From an uncultured Bacilli bacterium (GTDB lineage Bacteria > Bacillota_I > Bacilli_A > RF39 > UBA660): DNA of 32,966 nt. The notes under the pieces are model-generated. The model had not been told where the DNA came from and made no database searches. It saw only the letters and a program-made list of their open reading frames with translations. This document shows positions 1-8,469 of this stretch, one piece after another. Location: the NCBI GenBank assembly GCA_947629075.1, contig CANRCI010000004.1:1-32966 (forward strand), read 5' to 3'. Made by a program: the position numbers and the translations under genes. Position 1 is the first letter of the stretch. Each line of letters begins with the position of its first letter.

Positions 1-12
1 TTTCTTTATTGT

Positions 13-1015
13 AATTTCAACCGCACCATTTTATTTATATTTTAATTCTATATCATAAGCACATTTATAGTCAAATAATTTACGTGGCATACTGTTTATT
101 TCAAAACTAATATTATCTAGATAATACTGTGTTATATTCTTCATAGAATTTCCCTTTGGAATAAATCTTCTTACTAAAGCATTGGTTCTTTCGTTGGTTC
201 CTCTTTGAAAGGAACAGTATGGATCACATTTATAAAGTTTTACTCCAAGCTTCTTAGCTGTTAATCCTAAAGCTTGAAACTCTAATCCATTATCTACAGT
301 AATGGATTTTACTTTTATTTCATTTCTTATTAAATAATCATGAATAATTTTATCTGTATAATATTCGTTTTTGTATTTAGACTTTATTAACCATACTCTT
401 CTTGAACATCTATCAACTATGGATATAATAGAATCATATTCATTCTTTTTACCTAAAATTGAATCAATTTCTAAATGTCCTAATTCATCTCTTTTATTGA
501 TATATTTAGGTCTTAAGCTTATTGGCAGCACTGTTTTATGATCTATATTCCATTTTGTATGGCTCATCATTGATGTTTTCTTTCCTCTTCGTTTTTTATA
601 ACATAAATCTTTTTTATTAAGTTTAATTTTACCTTCATTTATCCAATTATATACTTGTTTAACAGATGGACATTTAGCATTTAAATGAGTCTTTTTAAAT
701 TTATGAACACAAACTTCAATAGAACAAGTTTTATAATCATAGTGTGTATATAGATAACGCATAAAAATATCATACTTTTCATCAATATTTATTTTCCTTT
801 TTTTATAAATATTAGCTTTATATCTGGAAATAGTAGAATGACATATTCCTAATATTTCAGCTGCTTTTCTCATAGATAGTCCTTGTTCAAGTAAAATATC
901 AATTTGTGCTTTCTTTTCTTTAGTTAATTGTTTATAATTCATATAGGAGCCTCCTTGCCGGGATTGGCTCCTTTATTGTATCAAAAAAGCCGCACCTAGT
1001 GGTGCGGTTGAAATT
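13..1015 (-). mobile_element. IS30-family insertion sequence
   Basis: 16-bp perfect terminal inverted repeats AATTTCAACCGCACCA (13-28) and TGGTGCGGTTGAAATT (1000-1015) flank one IS30-type transposase ORF. No clear target-site duplication seen. Confidence 0.88.
31..942 (-). CDS. IS30 family transposase (N-terminal HTH, DDE catalytic core)
   Basis: 303 aa; HTH (GLSMRKAAEILGICHSTISRY), DDE motifs HLEIDSILG, ITVDNGLEF, RGTNERTNALVRRFIPKG; full length, no frameshift seen. Confidence 0.95.
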   Translation of the reverse strand: MNYKQLTKEKKAQIDILLEQGLSMRKAAEILGICHSTISRYKANIYKKRKINIDEKYDIFMRYLYTHYDYKTCSIEVCVHKFKKTHLNAKCPSVKQVYNWINEGKIKLNKKDLCYKKRRGKKTSMMSHTKWNIDHKTVLPISLRPKYINKRDELGHLEIDSILGKKNEYDSIISIVDRCSRRVWLIKSKYKNEYYTDKIIHDYLIRNEIKVKSITVDNGLEFQALGLTAKKLGVKLYKCDPYCSFQRGTNERTNALVRRFIPKGNSMKNITQYYLDNISFEINSMPRKLFDYKCAYDIELKYK

Positions 1016-1026
1016 TCAATTTAGGA

Positions 1027-1047
1027 AAAGAGATCGTGGATCTCTTT
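1027..1047. terminator. Bidirectional-looking intrinsic terminator after the ZIP gene
   Basis: AAAGAGATC-GTG-GATCTCTTT 9-bp stem next to A/T tracts. Confidence 0.75.
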
Positions 1048-1048
1048 T

Positions 1049-1795
1049 TTAGTTTAAAAAATGAACTACTATCATAAAGATAAATCCGATAACAAAAAAT
1101 ACTTTACTGTTTATCGTATTATCGTATTTTTGGGCATTGGGAAATAGTTCAACAAGCGAAATAAACAACATGATACCCGCTATAAAACTAAACAAGATTC
1201 CCATAATCATCGGATTTATCGCATCCATAAAAAACATATAAGCAATTACACCACCGAGTGGTTCACTAATCCCGGATATAAAGGTATACAGCAAAGCTTT
1301 AAAACGACTTTTCGTACTGTAATAGATGGGAACGGATATGCTTATTCCTTCTGGAATGTTGTGCATACTGATAGCAAGAGCTAGTGAAAAACCGAGACTC
1401 GCATCATAACTGGATACCATAAAAGTAATTATTCCTTCTGGTACATTGTGTAGAATTATTGCAATCATCGAATATAACCCTACCCGGTATAGGCCATCTT
1501 CATCAAAAGTAGGAACAACCTTAGTTATGATTAAAAATAAAACTATCCCTATAACGATAAATAAGATGATATAAATATAACTCAAAAAATAACTAAAATA
1601 AGGAAAGAGATAAGTAAACGATTCAGGGATTAAATCGATTAAAGAAATGCTGACCATGATACCGGATGCAAAAAATAACGATGACGATATAATGCGATCA
1701 GTATTCTTGGTCTTAAAAAAGATTAAAATACTACCTAGTAGAGTCGATAAACCCGCTAGTGAAGTAAGTAAAAACGAAAATGAAAAGTCACTCAT
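1049..1795 (-). CDS. ZIP family metal (zinc) transporter
   Basis: Multi-TM protein with HNVPEGI and HNIPEGISISVP motifs typical of ZIP/ZupT transporters. Confidence 0.9.
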   Translation of the reverse strand: MSDFSFSFLLTSLAGLSTLLGSILIFFKTKNTDRIISSSLFFASGIMVSISLIDLIPESFTYLFPYFSYFLSYIYIILFIVIGIVLFLIITKVVPTFDEDGLYRVGLYSMIAIILHNVPEGIITFMVSSYDASLGFSLALAISMHNIPEGISISVPIYYSTKSRFKALLYTFISGISEPLGGVIAYMFFMDAINPMIMGILFSFIAGIMLFISLVELFPNAQKYDNTINSKVFFVIGFIFMIVVHFLN

Positions 1796-1822
1796 ATAAT
1801 CACCAATAAATTATATGAAAAA

Positions 1823-1845
1823 AAGAAAAGTTAAATACTTTTCTT
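1823..1845 (-). terminator. Terminator overlapping the nth stop codon
   Basis: AAGAAAAGT...ACTTTTCTT stem with T-tract on the minus strand. Confidence 0.7.
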
Positions 1846-2454
1846 ATAATACTTACAAATATTTTGGAGTTTACAAGTACTGCATTCCGGATTTTTGGCC
1901 TTACAATTATAACGACCGAACAAAACCAATTGATGGTGTCTTCTCGCCCAAGTAGCTTTATCAAATTTACGCATCAATTTCTTTTCGATTTGCAATACAT
2001 CATCATTTTCTTTAGCGAGACGTAACCTTTTAGAAACGCGCGATACGTGAGTGTCGACAGCGATAGCTGGATAATCGAATAAATTGCTCAAAACGACATT
2101 CGCCGTCTTTCGACCAGCCCCTGGCAGACTTTCAATATAATTCCTGTCATTAGGAACGCATCCATTTTGCTCTTCTAATAAATGTCTACTGATTTCCTTT
2201 ACATACTGAGCCTTTCTCGTAAATGTCCCAATCGGTTTAATTATTTCGATAATATCTTCAATACTAGCTTCACTTAAACTTTTTAAATCCGGATACTTTT
2301 TAAATAAAACCTCTGTTACTTGATTTACTCTTTTATCAGTTGTCTGAGCACTTAAAACCACAGCAATTAAAAGTTCATAATCCTTATTGTAATTAAGTTC
2401 ACACTTAGGATTAGGATAAAGCTCATCTAAATATTTTTCTACTTCTTCAACCAT
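1831..2454 (-). CDS. nth: Endonuclease III
   Basis: HhH motif LPGAGRKTANVV, catalytic-region VDTHVSRVSKRL, C-terminal 4Fe-4S cluster CKAKNPECSTCKLQNIC. Start set to the Met after a GAGGAG SD. Confidence 0.96.
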   Translation of the reverse strand: MVEEVEKYLDELYPNPKCELNYNKDYELLIAVVLSAQTTDKRVNQVTEVLFKKYPDLKSLSEASIEDIIEIIKPIGTFTRKAQYVKEISRHLLEEQNGCVPNDRNYIESLPGAGRKTANVVLSNLFDYPAIAVDTHVSRVSKRLRLAKENDDVLQIEKKLMRKFDKATWARRHHQLVLFGRYNCKAKNPECSTCKLQNICKYYKKSI

Positions 2455-2455
2455 A

Positions 2456-3115
2456 CTACTCCTCATCTAACCAATCATAATCGAATACATCAACTTTAGT
2501 ATCATTCTTTTTTTCACGACGCCTCGTTTGGTACTCTTCGACATCACTTTTGGTTTTAAACCCTTTCTTACCCCATTCATATAATATCTTATCAATGTAT
2601 TTCAAATTGGTAACTCCACTGAAAATAGCTTCTTTTAAGGCTTGTTCTATAAGCTCAACTGTTATATTGTTCTCCAACCATCCACGAATTATTTCCACTT
2701 CAATTGGGGATAAAGTTCTACCGAATTCCTGTTCAATTTTATCAAAAATGGTCTTTTCTTCTTCGTGATTATCACTATTTACAACCTCATCGACCACTAA
2801 AACCGAAAGCTTATTATAGAAGTTTTCTAATGATATATACTCTTCCATAACTCCTTTATCATTAGTAATTACCTTTAAATCCATCAAATCATTATTAGTT
2901 AAATTCTCGATATATCTCATTAGTTCAGTAGTAGAAATACCTAAATCATTACTCATAGTACTCAAATCAAATAGAATGTTATCACCACAACTAGATAGAT
3001 ACATGAGAAAGATAAAAGTATCAGTATCCAATTTCAATTTATCTTTCAATTTAAATATGTATAGTGGAATATTTATATATTTCGTTTTCAATAGTGATAA
3101 TAGATTATTATTCAT
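2456..3115 (-). CDS. dnaD: DnaD domain replication initiation protein
   Basis: N-terminal winged-helix-like region and C-terminal DnaD domain (GRTLSPIEVEIIRGWL...AIFSGVTNLKYIDKILYEWGKKGFKT); adjacent to nth as in other Firmicutes. Confidence 0.88.
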   Translation of the reverse strand: MNNNLLSLLKTKYINIPLYIFKLKDKLKLDTDTFIFLMYLSSCGDNILFDLSTMSNDLGISTTELMRYIENLTNNDLMDLKVITNDKGVMEEYISLENFYNKLSVLVVDEVVNSDNHEEEKTIFDKIEQEFGRTLSPIEVEIIRGWLENNITVELIEQALKEAIFSGVTNLKYIDKILYEWGKKGFKTKSDVEEYQTRRREKKNDTKVDVFDYDWLDEE

Positions 3116-4211
3116 ATTTCCCCCTATAGTTGTCTATAACGTACTCTTCTAAATCTTTATAATCATTATCTAGTTTACCACTTAATACTTGGTTAATCAA
3201 ATCATCGATAATAATTTTTATATGTTTACCGGGATGAGATGATAAAATATCGATTATTTGGTTACCATCAATCTTTAATTCCGTTACTGATTTTATGGGA
3301 AGAGATTCATACTTACTAATAATTTCTACTCGAGGAATTCCCTTTATATTACCAGCAATAATATTGACATATAACCCGTATTTAAACAATACTTTACTAT
3401 CTAAATTATCTAGTTTTTTAACTTCGTGAATGTTCTTTAAAAGTTCTCTTTCCGCCCTTGTAAAAGGATATTTATCAGAAACCTCTAAAGTTGACCAAAC
3501 ACCTACTAAATCATTATCCAAAACGACATTATCGATATTATATATCTCTAAATCTTCATCTAAATCTAATTCTTTAATCCATTTAACACCAATCTCAGCA
3601 TTACTACTACTAAAGATTTTATCCAACTCATCACGTTTTCGATGGTACGACAAACGTCTCAATTCTTTTTTAGTCTGTTTTATTCCCGCGACTAACTCTT
3701 CATCCAAATTAAAATTTAGTATCGTGGCAAATCTAATCGCACGTAAAATTCTTAAAGGATCCTCAACAAATCTAACTATAGGATCACCAATAACTCTAAT
3801 TATTCTATCTTCGATATCTTTTTTACCACCTAGAAAATCAATTATTTCACCTTTACTATTGATACATAGAGAATTCATAGTAAAATCTCTTCGTTTCAAA
3901 TCTTCTTCTAAATCATCAATATATTCAATTTTACTAGGTCTTCTATCTTCTTCATAACTGATCTCTTTTCGATAAGTAGTTATCTCAAAACGATAATTCT
4001 TAAAATACAGTGTTATAGCACCATACTCTTCATTAGGTAATGTTACGTCGATAAAAATTCTTTTTAAATCGACCGGTTTAGCACTAGTTGTAATATCGAT
4101 ATCAAGACTCTCTATTCCTAAAAGACGATCACGAATAAAACCACCAACAATATAGGCTTCATATCCACAATCTTCAATCATTTTTAAGAGTTTTAAAGCA
4201 CTTTCAAACAT
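3108..4211 (-). CDS. cca: CCA tRNA nucleotidyltransferase
   Basis: AYIVGGFIRDRLLG, DIDITTSA, RRDFTMNSL, EDPLRILRAIRFA motifs. Start chosen after GGAGGTATGTT. Confidence 0.94.
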   Translation of the reverse strand: MFESALKLLKMIEDCGYEAYIVGGFIRDRLLGIESLDIDITTSAKPVDLKRIFIDVTLPNEEYGAITLYFKNYRFEITTYRKEISYEEDRRPSKIEYIDDLEEDLKRRDFTMNSLCINSKGEIIDFLGGKKDIEDRIIRVIGDPIVRFVEDPLRILRAIRFATILNFNLDEELVAGIKQTKKELRRLSYHRKRDELDKIFSSSNAEIGVKWIKELDLDEDLEIYNIDNVVLDNDLVGVWSTLEVSDKYPFTRAERELLKNIHEVKKLDNLDSKVLFKYGLYVNIIAGNIKGIPRVEIISKYESLPIKSVTELKIDGNQIIDILSSHPGKHIKIIIDDLINQVLSGKLDNDYKDLEEYVIDNYRGKYE

Positions 4212-4316
4212 AACATACCTCCATCTCAATTATAACATAAGTACTTTAAAAATATTTTCAATCTATGATTATTATTGTACACTTAACAAATATTTACTCT
4301 AATTTATTCATAAAAA

Positions 4317-4339
4317 AAACAGAATATAAAATTCTGTTT
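4317..4339 (-). terminator. Intrinsic terminator of hup
   Basis: AAACAGAAT...ATTCTGTTT followed by T8 on the minus strand. Confidence 0.8.
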
Positions 4340-4356
4340 AATTATAATACAAATTT

Positions 4357-4632
4357 TTATTTATTAACTGCTTCTTTTAATGCAGATCCAGCTTTAAATG
4401 TAACAGCCTTTCTTGCAGCGATATGAACAGTTTCACCAGTTTGAGGATTACGTCCTTCTCTTGCTGCTCTCTTAGATACTGCAAAAGTTCCGAAACCAAC
4501 TAGTGGTACTTTGTCTCCTCCCTTTAATGCTTCTGTGATTGCTGCAAATGTTGCATCAATAGCACGAGTTGAGTCAGCTTTAGTTAATCCAGTTGCTTCA
4601 GCAACAGCTTCTACTAATTCTACTTTTTTCAT
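4357..4632 (-). CDS. hup: HU family DNA-binding protein
   Basis: MKKVELVEAVAEATGLTKADSTRAID...GFGTFAVSKRAAREGRNPQTGE; GGAGGTAATA SD before ATG at 4632, so the track's upstream Met is unlikely. Confidence 0.96.
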   Translation of the reverse strand: MKKVELVEAVAEATGLTKADSTRAIDATFAAITEALKGGDKVPLVGFGTFAVSKRAAREGRNPQTGETVHIAARKAVTFKAGSALKEAVNK

Positions 4633-4782
4633 ATTATTACCTCCGTATTTTTTTATATTAAGCACATTATGCTTACATATACAATTTATCATTTTTTAAG
4701 CCTAAAAGCAATAATTTTAAAGCATTTTACAAGTTTTTTTACTATTTATATTTGAGTTTTACATTTTTATTTTCTATAACAA

Positions 4783-4811
4783 AAATGCAGATACTTTTCA
4801 TATCTACATTT
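4783..4811 (-). terminator. Intrinsic terminator of spoIVA
   Basis: AAATGYAGATA...TATCTRCATTT stem with T-tract on the minus strand. Confidence 0.7.
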
Positions 4812-4826
4812 ATCTAGTAAAGTTAA

Positions 4827-6302
4827 TTATAAAACTATTGCTATCATATTATTAGATCCTTTATTAACGATCTTAGTCAAGATGTTTTGTAATTTAAATC
4901 TGATGTTATCAGGCATTAAACTAATTTTAGATTGAATTCCTTCTTGAACTATAACATCTAAACTTCTTCCAAAGATTTCACTCTTCCAAATATTGGATGG
5001 ATCTGTTTCATAATCTCGCATTAAGTAATTGATCAGTTCTTTACTCTGTAGTTCACTACCGATTATCGGTTCAAATGTACTATTTACATCTACTCTAATC
5101 ATGTGAATAGATGGAGCAACTGCCTTCAATCTTACCCCATATCTACTACCCTGTTTCGTGATTTCTGGCGTATCTAGTTTCATATCATCAAGAGTTGGGG
5201 ACGCAACACCGTAACCGGTTGTCTTAACCATTTTAAGTGCATACTTTATTTGATCATACTCTTTTTTAGCTTCATTATATTCTTGGAAAAGCGATAATAA
5301 TTCAGCTTTAGAATTGACATCAATTTTAATAATATCAGTTAAGACATCATTATACAGACTACTAGGTGCCTCAAGAGAAACAGTCACAATACCAGTTGCA
5401 GGATCTACCTCTGAAAGATATGCCTTTTCGATGTTTTCATTATCCAAAAAGTGTTTAGTAATATTTTCGATATCGCGAAGTTTATCTACTTCAACAACAC
5501 TTTCGCGAATACTTTCAATATAACTCTGTTTAACTGGATGTTTACTGTTCAAAATAGCAATCCACTCAGGCATATTGACTTTGACTTCAAGAATTGGGAA
5601 TTCATACAATGCTTCACGCAAGATATTGTAAATTTCTCTTTCCGAAATAGTCTCAATACTTATAGGAATTACTGGTACATTATGTTCTTCTTTCAAACTT
5701 TCAGCAAGACGTTCTGTCTCTGGTAAAGTAGGATGAGTAGAATTCAAAAGAACGATAAATGGTTTACCTATTTCCTTTAACTCAGTAATGACACGGTTTT
5801 CAGCATCTAGGTAATCACTACGATTAAATTCTCCAATCGAACCATCAGTAGTTACAACAATTCCTATCGTTGAATGTTCACGAATAACTTTTTCAGTTCC
5901 CATTTCAGCGGCTTCAACAAATGGAATTTCGCCATCGACCCATGGGCATTTTACCATTCGTGGTCCATTTTCATCTTCCGCCCCTTTAACGTTATCTATT
6001 AAGTATCCAACACAATCGATTAAGCGAATATTACAACTGAAATCATCAATATCTATTTTAGCTGCATTATTGGGAACAAATTTAGGTTCGATTGTCATGA
6101 TTGTCTTACCACTTGAACTTTGAGGAATTTCATCTAAAGTTCGCTTCTTTTCATACTCATCCTCGATATTGGGAACAACTAAATTTTCGATAAATTTTTT
6201 AATAAAAGTAGATTTACCTGTTCTTACTCCTCCAACTACTCCTAAATAAATATCGCCACCTGTACGTAGAGCAATATTCTTTATTATTTCCTTTTTATCC
6301 AT
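4827..6302 (-). CDS. spoIVA: Stage IV sporulation protein A (spore coat morphogenetic ATPase)
   Basis: MDKKEIIKNIALRTGGDIYLGVVGGVRTGKSTFIKKF, EDENGPRM, ALYEFPILEV, GVRLKAVAPSIHMI, C-terminal IAIVL: full-length SpoIVA. Confidence 0.97.
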   Translation of the reverse strand: MDKKEIIKNIALRTGGDIYLGVVGGVRTGKSTFIKKFIENLVVPNIEDEYEKKRTLDEIPQSSSGKTIMTIEPKFVPNNAAKIDIDDFSCNIRLIDCVGYLIDNVKGAEDENGPRMVKCPWVDGEIPFVEAAEMGTEKVIREHSTIGIVVTTDGSIGEFNRSDYLDAENRVITELKEIGKPFIVLLNSTHPTLPETERLAESLKEEHNVPVIPISIETISEREIYNILREALYEFPILEVKVNMPEWIAILNSKHPVKQSYIESIRESVVEVDKLRDIENITKHFLDNENIEKAYLSEVDPATGIVTVSLEAPSSLYNDVLTDIIKIDVNSKAELLSLFQEYNEAKKEYDQIKYALKMVKTTGYGVASPTLDDMKLDTPEITKQGSRYGVRLKAVAPSIHMIRVDVNSTFEPIIGSELQSKELINYLMRDYETDPSNIWKSEIFGRSLDVIVQEGIQSKISLMPDNIRFKLQNILTKIVNKGSNNMIAIVL

Positions 6303-6368
6303 ATCAACACTCTCTCTTTTTTCATATTTCATTTAAATATATGAATAAAATTGGAGAAAAGAACAAAA

Positions 6369-6393
6369 AATAAGCAAGTTATCATTGCTTATT
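6369..6393 (-). terminator. Terminator overlapping the 3' end of the DUF5305 gene
   Basis: AATAAGCA...TGCTTATT followed by TTTTTG on the minus strand. Confidence 0.7.
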
Positions 6394-7485
6394 CTTAGAT
6401 TTCTTTTTACGTTTATTTTTAACTACTGCTTTTAAAATATAACGATATACTACTTCATCTGTTATAATTATAAACCAAGACTCTTTATCTTTCTTAACTT
6501 CTAAGTAGTTAATTGGAAGTTTCAATTCATCATGAACGTTTAACAGATCATCAATATCTTTAACATCGACAACCTCTTCTTTATTAAGATTTATTTTAGT
6601 ATCTACTTTAACCATTACATCATCGATTTCACGTTTAATTCTACGTAACTTATGATTGTATTCATCTTGAGCTGATAAACTGTATAGTGCTTGATATGAA
6701 GTAATCATAAGTGGTGTAACTGTTACGATGATGAAAATAGCGATACCAAACAAAACGACATTGAAGTTTTCATCAGTTTCAGTATGAGTAACAATTCTTT
6801 TATTATCGTCATCACTTACTTCTTTTTTAATCGAAATTACATCTTTAGCAAGAGGAATAGATAAGTTGAGAACTTCACTTTCTTTAAAATCTTTTTCACC
6901 TATTAAAGCCTCACCATCAGTATTGATATACATCTTAACATCTAAAACGATATCGGCCTCATCTTCAATTGTATTTAAAAAATTCTTAGCTAAATCATTA
7001 TAAGTTTCATAATCGATTGTTACTTTATCTTTAATGTTAATATCAGTTCCATCTTCGATCTCAATTACCTTTTCGGGTTTTAAAACATAATCTTTACTCC
7101 AGATAACTTCACTAGTGTCATCTTTAGAATCGTTGTACGTAGCTTTTATAGTTGCAACAGTAGTATAAGTAGTCTTACTTTTAAAGAAATCCGTAGCAAC
7201 TAAATCGTAATCGTAATCGATATAAATTCTATCGATTAAATTAGCCACATATTTTTTACCAGTTTTAGAGGTACTATCAAAAAAAGCATTATCTTTTAAA
7301 TCTACTTTATAATCGACATCTTTTGATTCTTTATAAGTTATAGTATTAACAGTTGCTACTCTCTTTAAAGTAAAACAATCTATCAAAATCCAAACAGCAA
7401 GTAAAACGAATAAAGTTGATAAAAGCGCTAAAACTATACGACAACTCTTTTTAGAATTATTATCTAAAACAAAATAACTTTTCAT
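6382..7485 (-). CDS. DUF5305-like membrane protein
   Basis: Two TM segments (near N-terminus and around aa 245) around an extracytoplasmic beta-rich domain (VDYKVDLKDNAFFDS...YVANLIDRIYIDYDYDL), resembling DUF5305. Confidence 0.65.
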   Translation of the reverse strand: MKSYFVLDNNSKKSCRIVLALLSTLFVLLAVWILIDCFTLKRVATVNTITYKESKDVDYKVDLKDNAFFDSTSKTGKKYVANLIDRIYIDYDYDLVATDFFKSKTTYTTVATIKATYNDSKDDTSEVIWSKDYVLKPEKVIEIEDGTDINIKDKVTIDYETYNDLAKNFLNTIEDEADIVLDVKMYINTDGEALIGEKDFKESEVLNLSIPLAKDVISIKKEVSDDDNKRIVTHTETDENFNVVLFGIAIFIIVTVTPLMITSYQALYSLSAQDEYNHKLRRIKREIDDVMVKVDTKINLNKEEVVDVKDIDDLLNVHDELKLPINYLEVKKDKESWFIIITDEVVYRYILKAVVKNKRKKKSKNKQ

Positions 7486-7563
7486 AATTCCACCCCTTTG
7501 GTGTTACGATTATTCTTCTATAAATATTATAGTATATTTATTTCTTTTTTCCAAGACAAAAAA

Positions 7564-7580
7564 AGATAGTTTAACTATCT
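7564..7580 (-). terminator. Terminator after the TasA-like gene
   Basis: AGATAGT-TTA-ACTATCT with T7 on the minus strand. Confidence 0.7.
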
Positions 7581-7586
7581 CCTTTA

Positions 7587-8093
7587 CTATTTTTGGTCAT
7601 AATCTAAAGTTACTATTAATGTATCATTGAAATTAGTACGCGCTTGTTCTTCATCTAGTAAAACTTTAACTGTAAATGATACCTTTTCTCCAGGTTTTAA
7701 GACATCGCCCACACTAATTCCACTTATTTCATAAGTTACAGCATTATATTTTTCAGTTAATTCATCCATATTGTGCCAAATACTTCGCAATTCAGCATCG
7801 ATATTACCGTTATTCTCCACTACTATACTGTAAGTGATACTATCACCAGGTAAGGCAAGAGTTGTATTCATACTGACAGTTGTAGCATCTGTTTCAACAC
7901 CATTGCTAGTTGCTGTCCCACTTGTTGCTAAGACACTAGCATCGGCAATATCAACATCCCAAACAGGATTTGCTAACGAAGTAGAAAGATTCTGGCTAGA
8001 ATTCTCCGTTATTAAAGCATATGTAATTGAAGCTGTTAACATTAAAGCGGCTAAAATTAACATCCAGCTATTACTTTTCTTTTTATTCTCCAT
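7587..8093 (-). CDS. TasA/camelysin-like secreted protein with SipW-type signal
   Basis: Lys-rich N-terminus, hydrophobic stretch WMLILAALMLTASITYALITENSSQNL, then a beta domain with ALPGDSITYSIVVENNGNIDAEL, as in TasA/camelysin-type proteins. Confidence 0.65.
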   Translation of the reverse strand: MENKKKSNSWMLILAALMLTASITYALITENSSQNLSTSLANPVWDVDIADASVLATSGTATSNGVETDATTVSMNTTLALPGDSITYSIVVENNGNIDAELRSIWHNMDELTEKYNAVTYEISGISVGDVLKPGEKVSFTVKVLLDEEQARTNFNDTLIVTLDYDQK

Positions 8094-8162
8094 TTCCATA
8101 TCCTCCTATATTAATAATTTTAATATATAAGATAGGGATTGTCAAACTCGTATTAATTTTTT

Positions 8163-8423
8163 TTAATTGGATTTTGTTTGATCTTCAACATACTTATTTA
8201 AATCTTTAGGAACTTTATCATTTACTACTGCTTCAACTATTTTTTTCTTCTTTTCCTCTGATACTTCTTTACCAGTCAAAGTACTGATTTCACCGATTAA
8301 ATCACGGATAACTTTTTCATCTTTCATATCAGAATTTTGAATTTTCGAAGCTAGAGACATAATCGTATTTTTATCAACTTTAGTCTTATTCTCTACTTTT
8401 TTAAAGAAAGAATCTCCAAACAT
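8163..8423 (-). CDS. spoVIF: Stage VI sporulation protein F-like
   Basis: 86 aa: FFKKVENKTKVDKNTIMSLASKIQNSDMKDEKVIRDLIGEISTLTGKEVSEEKKKKIVEAVVNDKVPKDL matches the SpoVIF pattern. Confidence 0.75.
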   Translation of the reverse strand: MFGDSFFKKVENKTKVDKNTIMSLASKIQNSDMKDEKVIRDLIGEISTLTGKEVSEEKKKKIVEAVVNDKVPKDLNKYVEDQTKSN

Positions 8424-8469
8424 AAAAAACCTCCTACATAATTATATGTAAGAGATCTCTTTTAGTTCA

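Noticed and set aside
13-1015. Target-site duplication of the IS30 element
   Set aside because: Flanks TATTGT and TTCAAT do not show a convincing 2-4 bp duplication; exact ends uncertain.
3430-3957. Plus-strand 175-aa ORF
   Set aside because: Fully antisense to cca, low-complexity Ser/Leu-rich translation; an artefact of the opposite coding strand.
4633-4692. N-terminal 20-aa extension of HU in the ORF track
   Set aside because: Strong SD (GGAGGTAATA) directly precedes the internal Met and HU homologs start there.
7834-8209. Plus-strand ORFs antisense to the TasA-like gene
   Set aside because: Translation is the complement of a signal-peptide region; no RBS or motif.
8435-8460. Small palindromes TACATAATTATATGTA and AGAGATCTCT upstream of the spoVIF-like gene
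   Set aside because: Short and AT-rich, no poly-U tract; could be chance in this composition.
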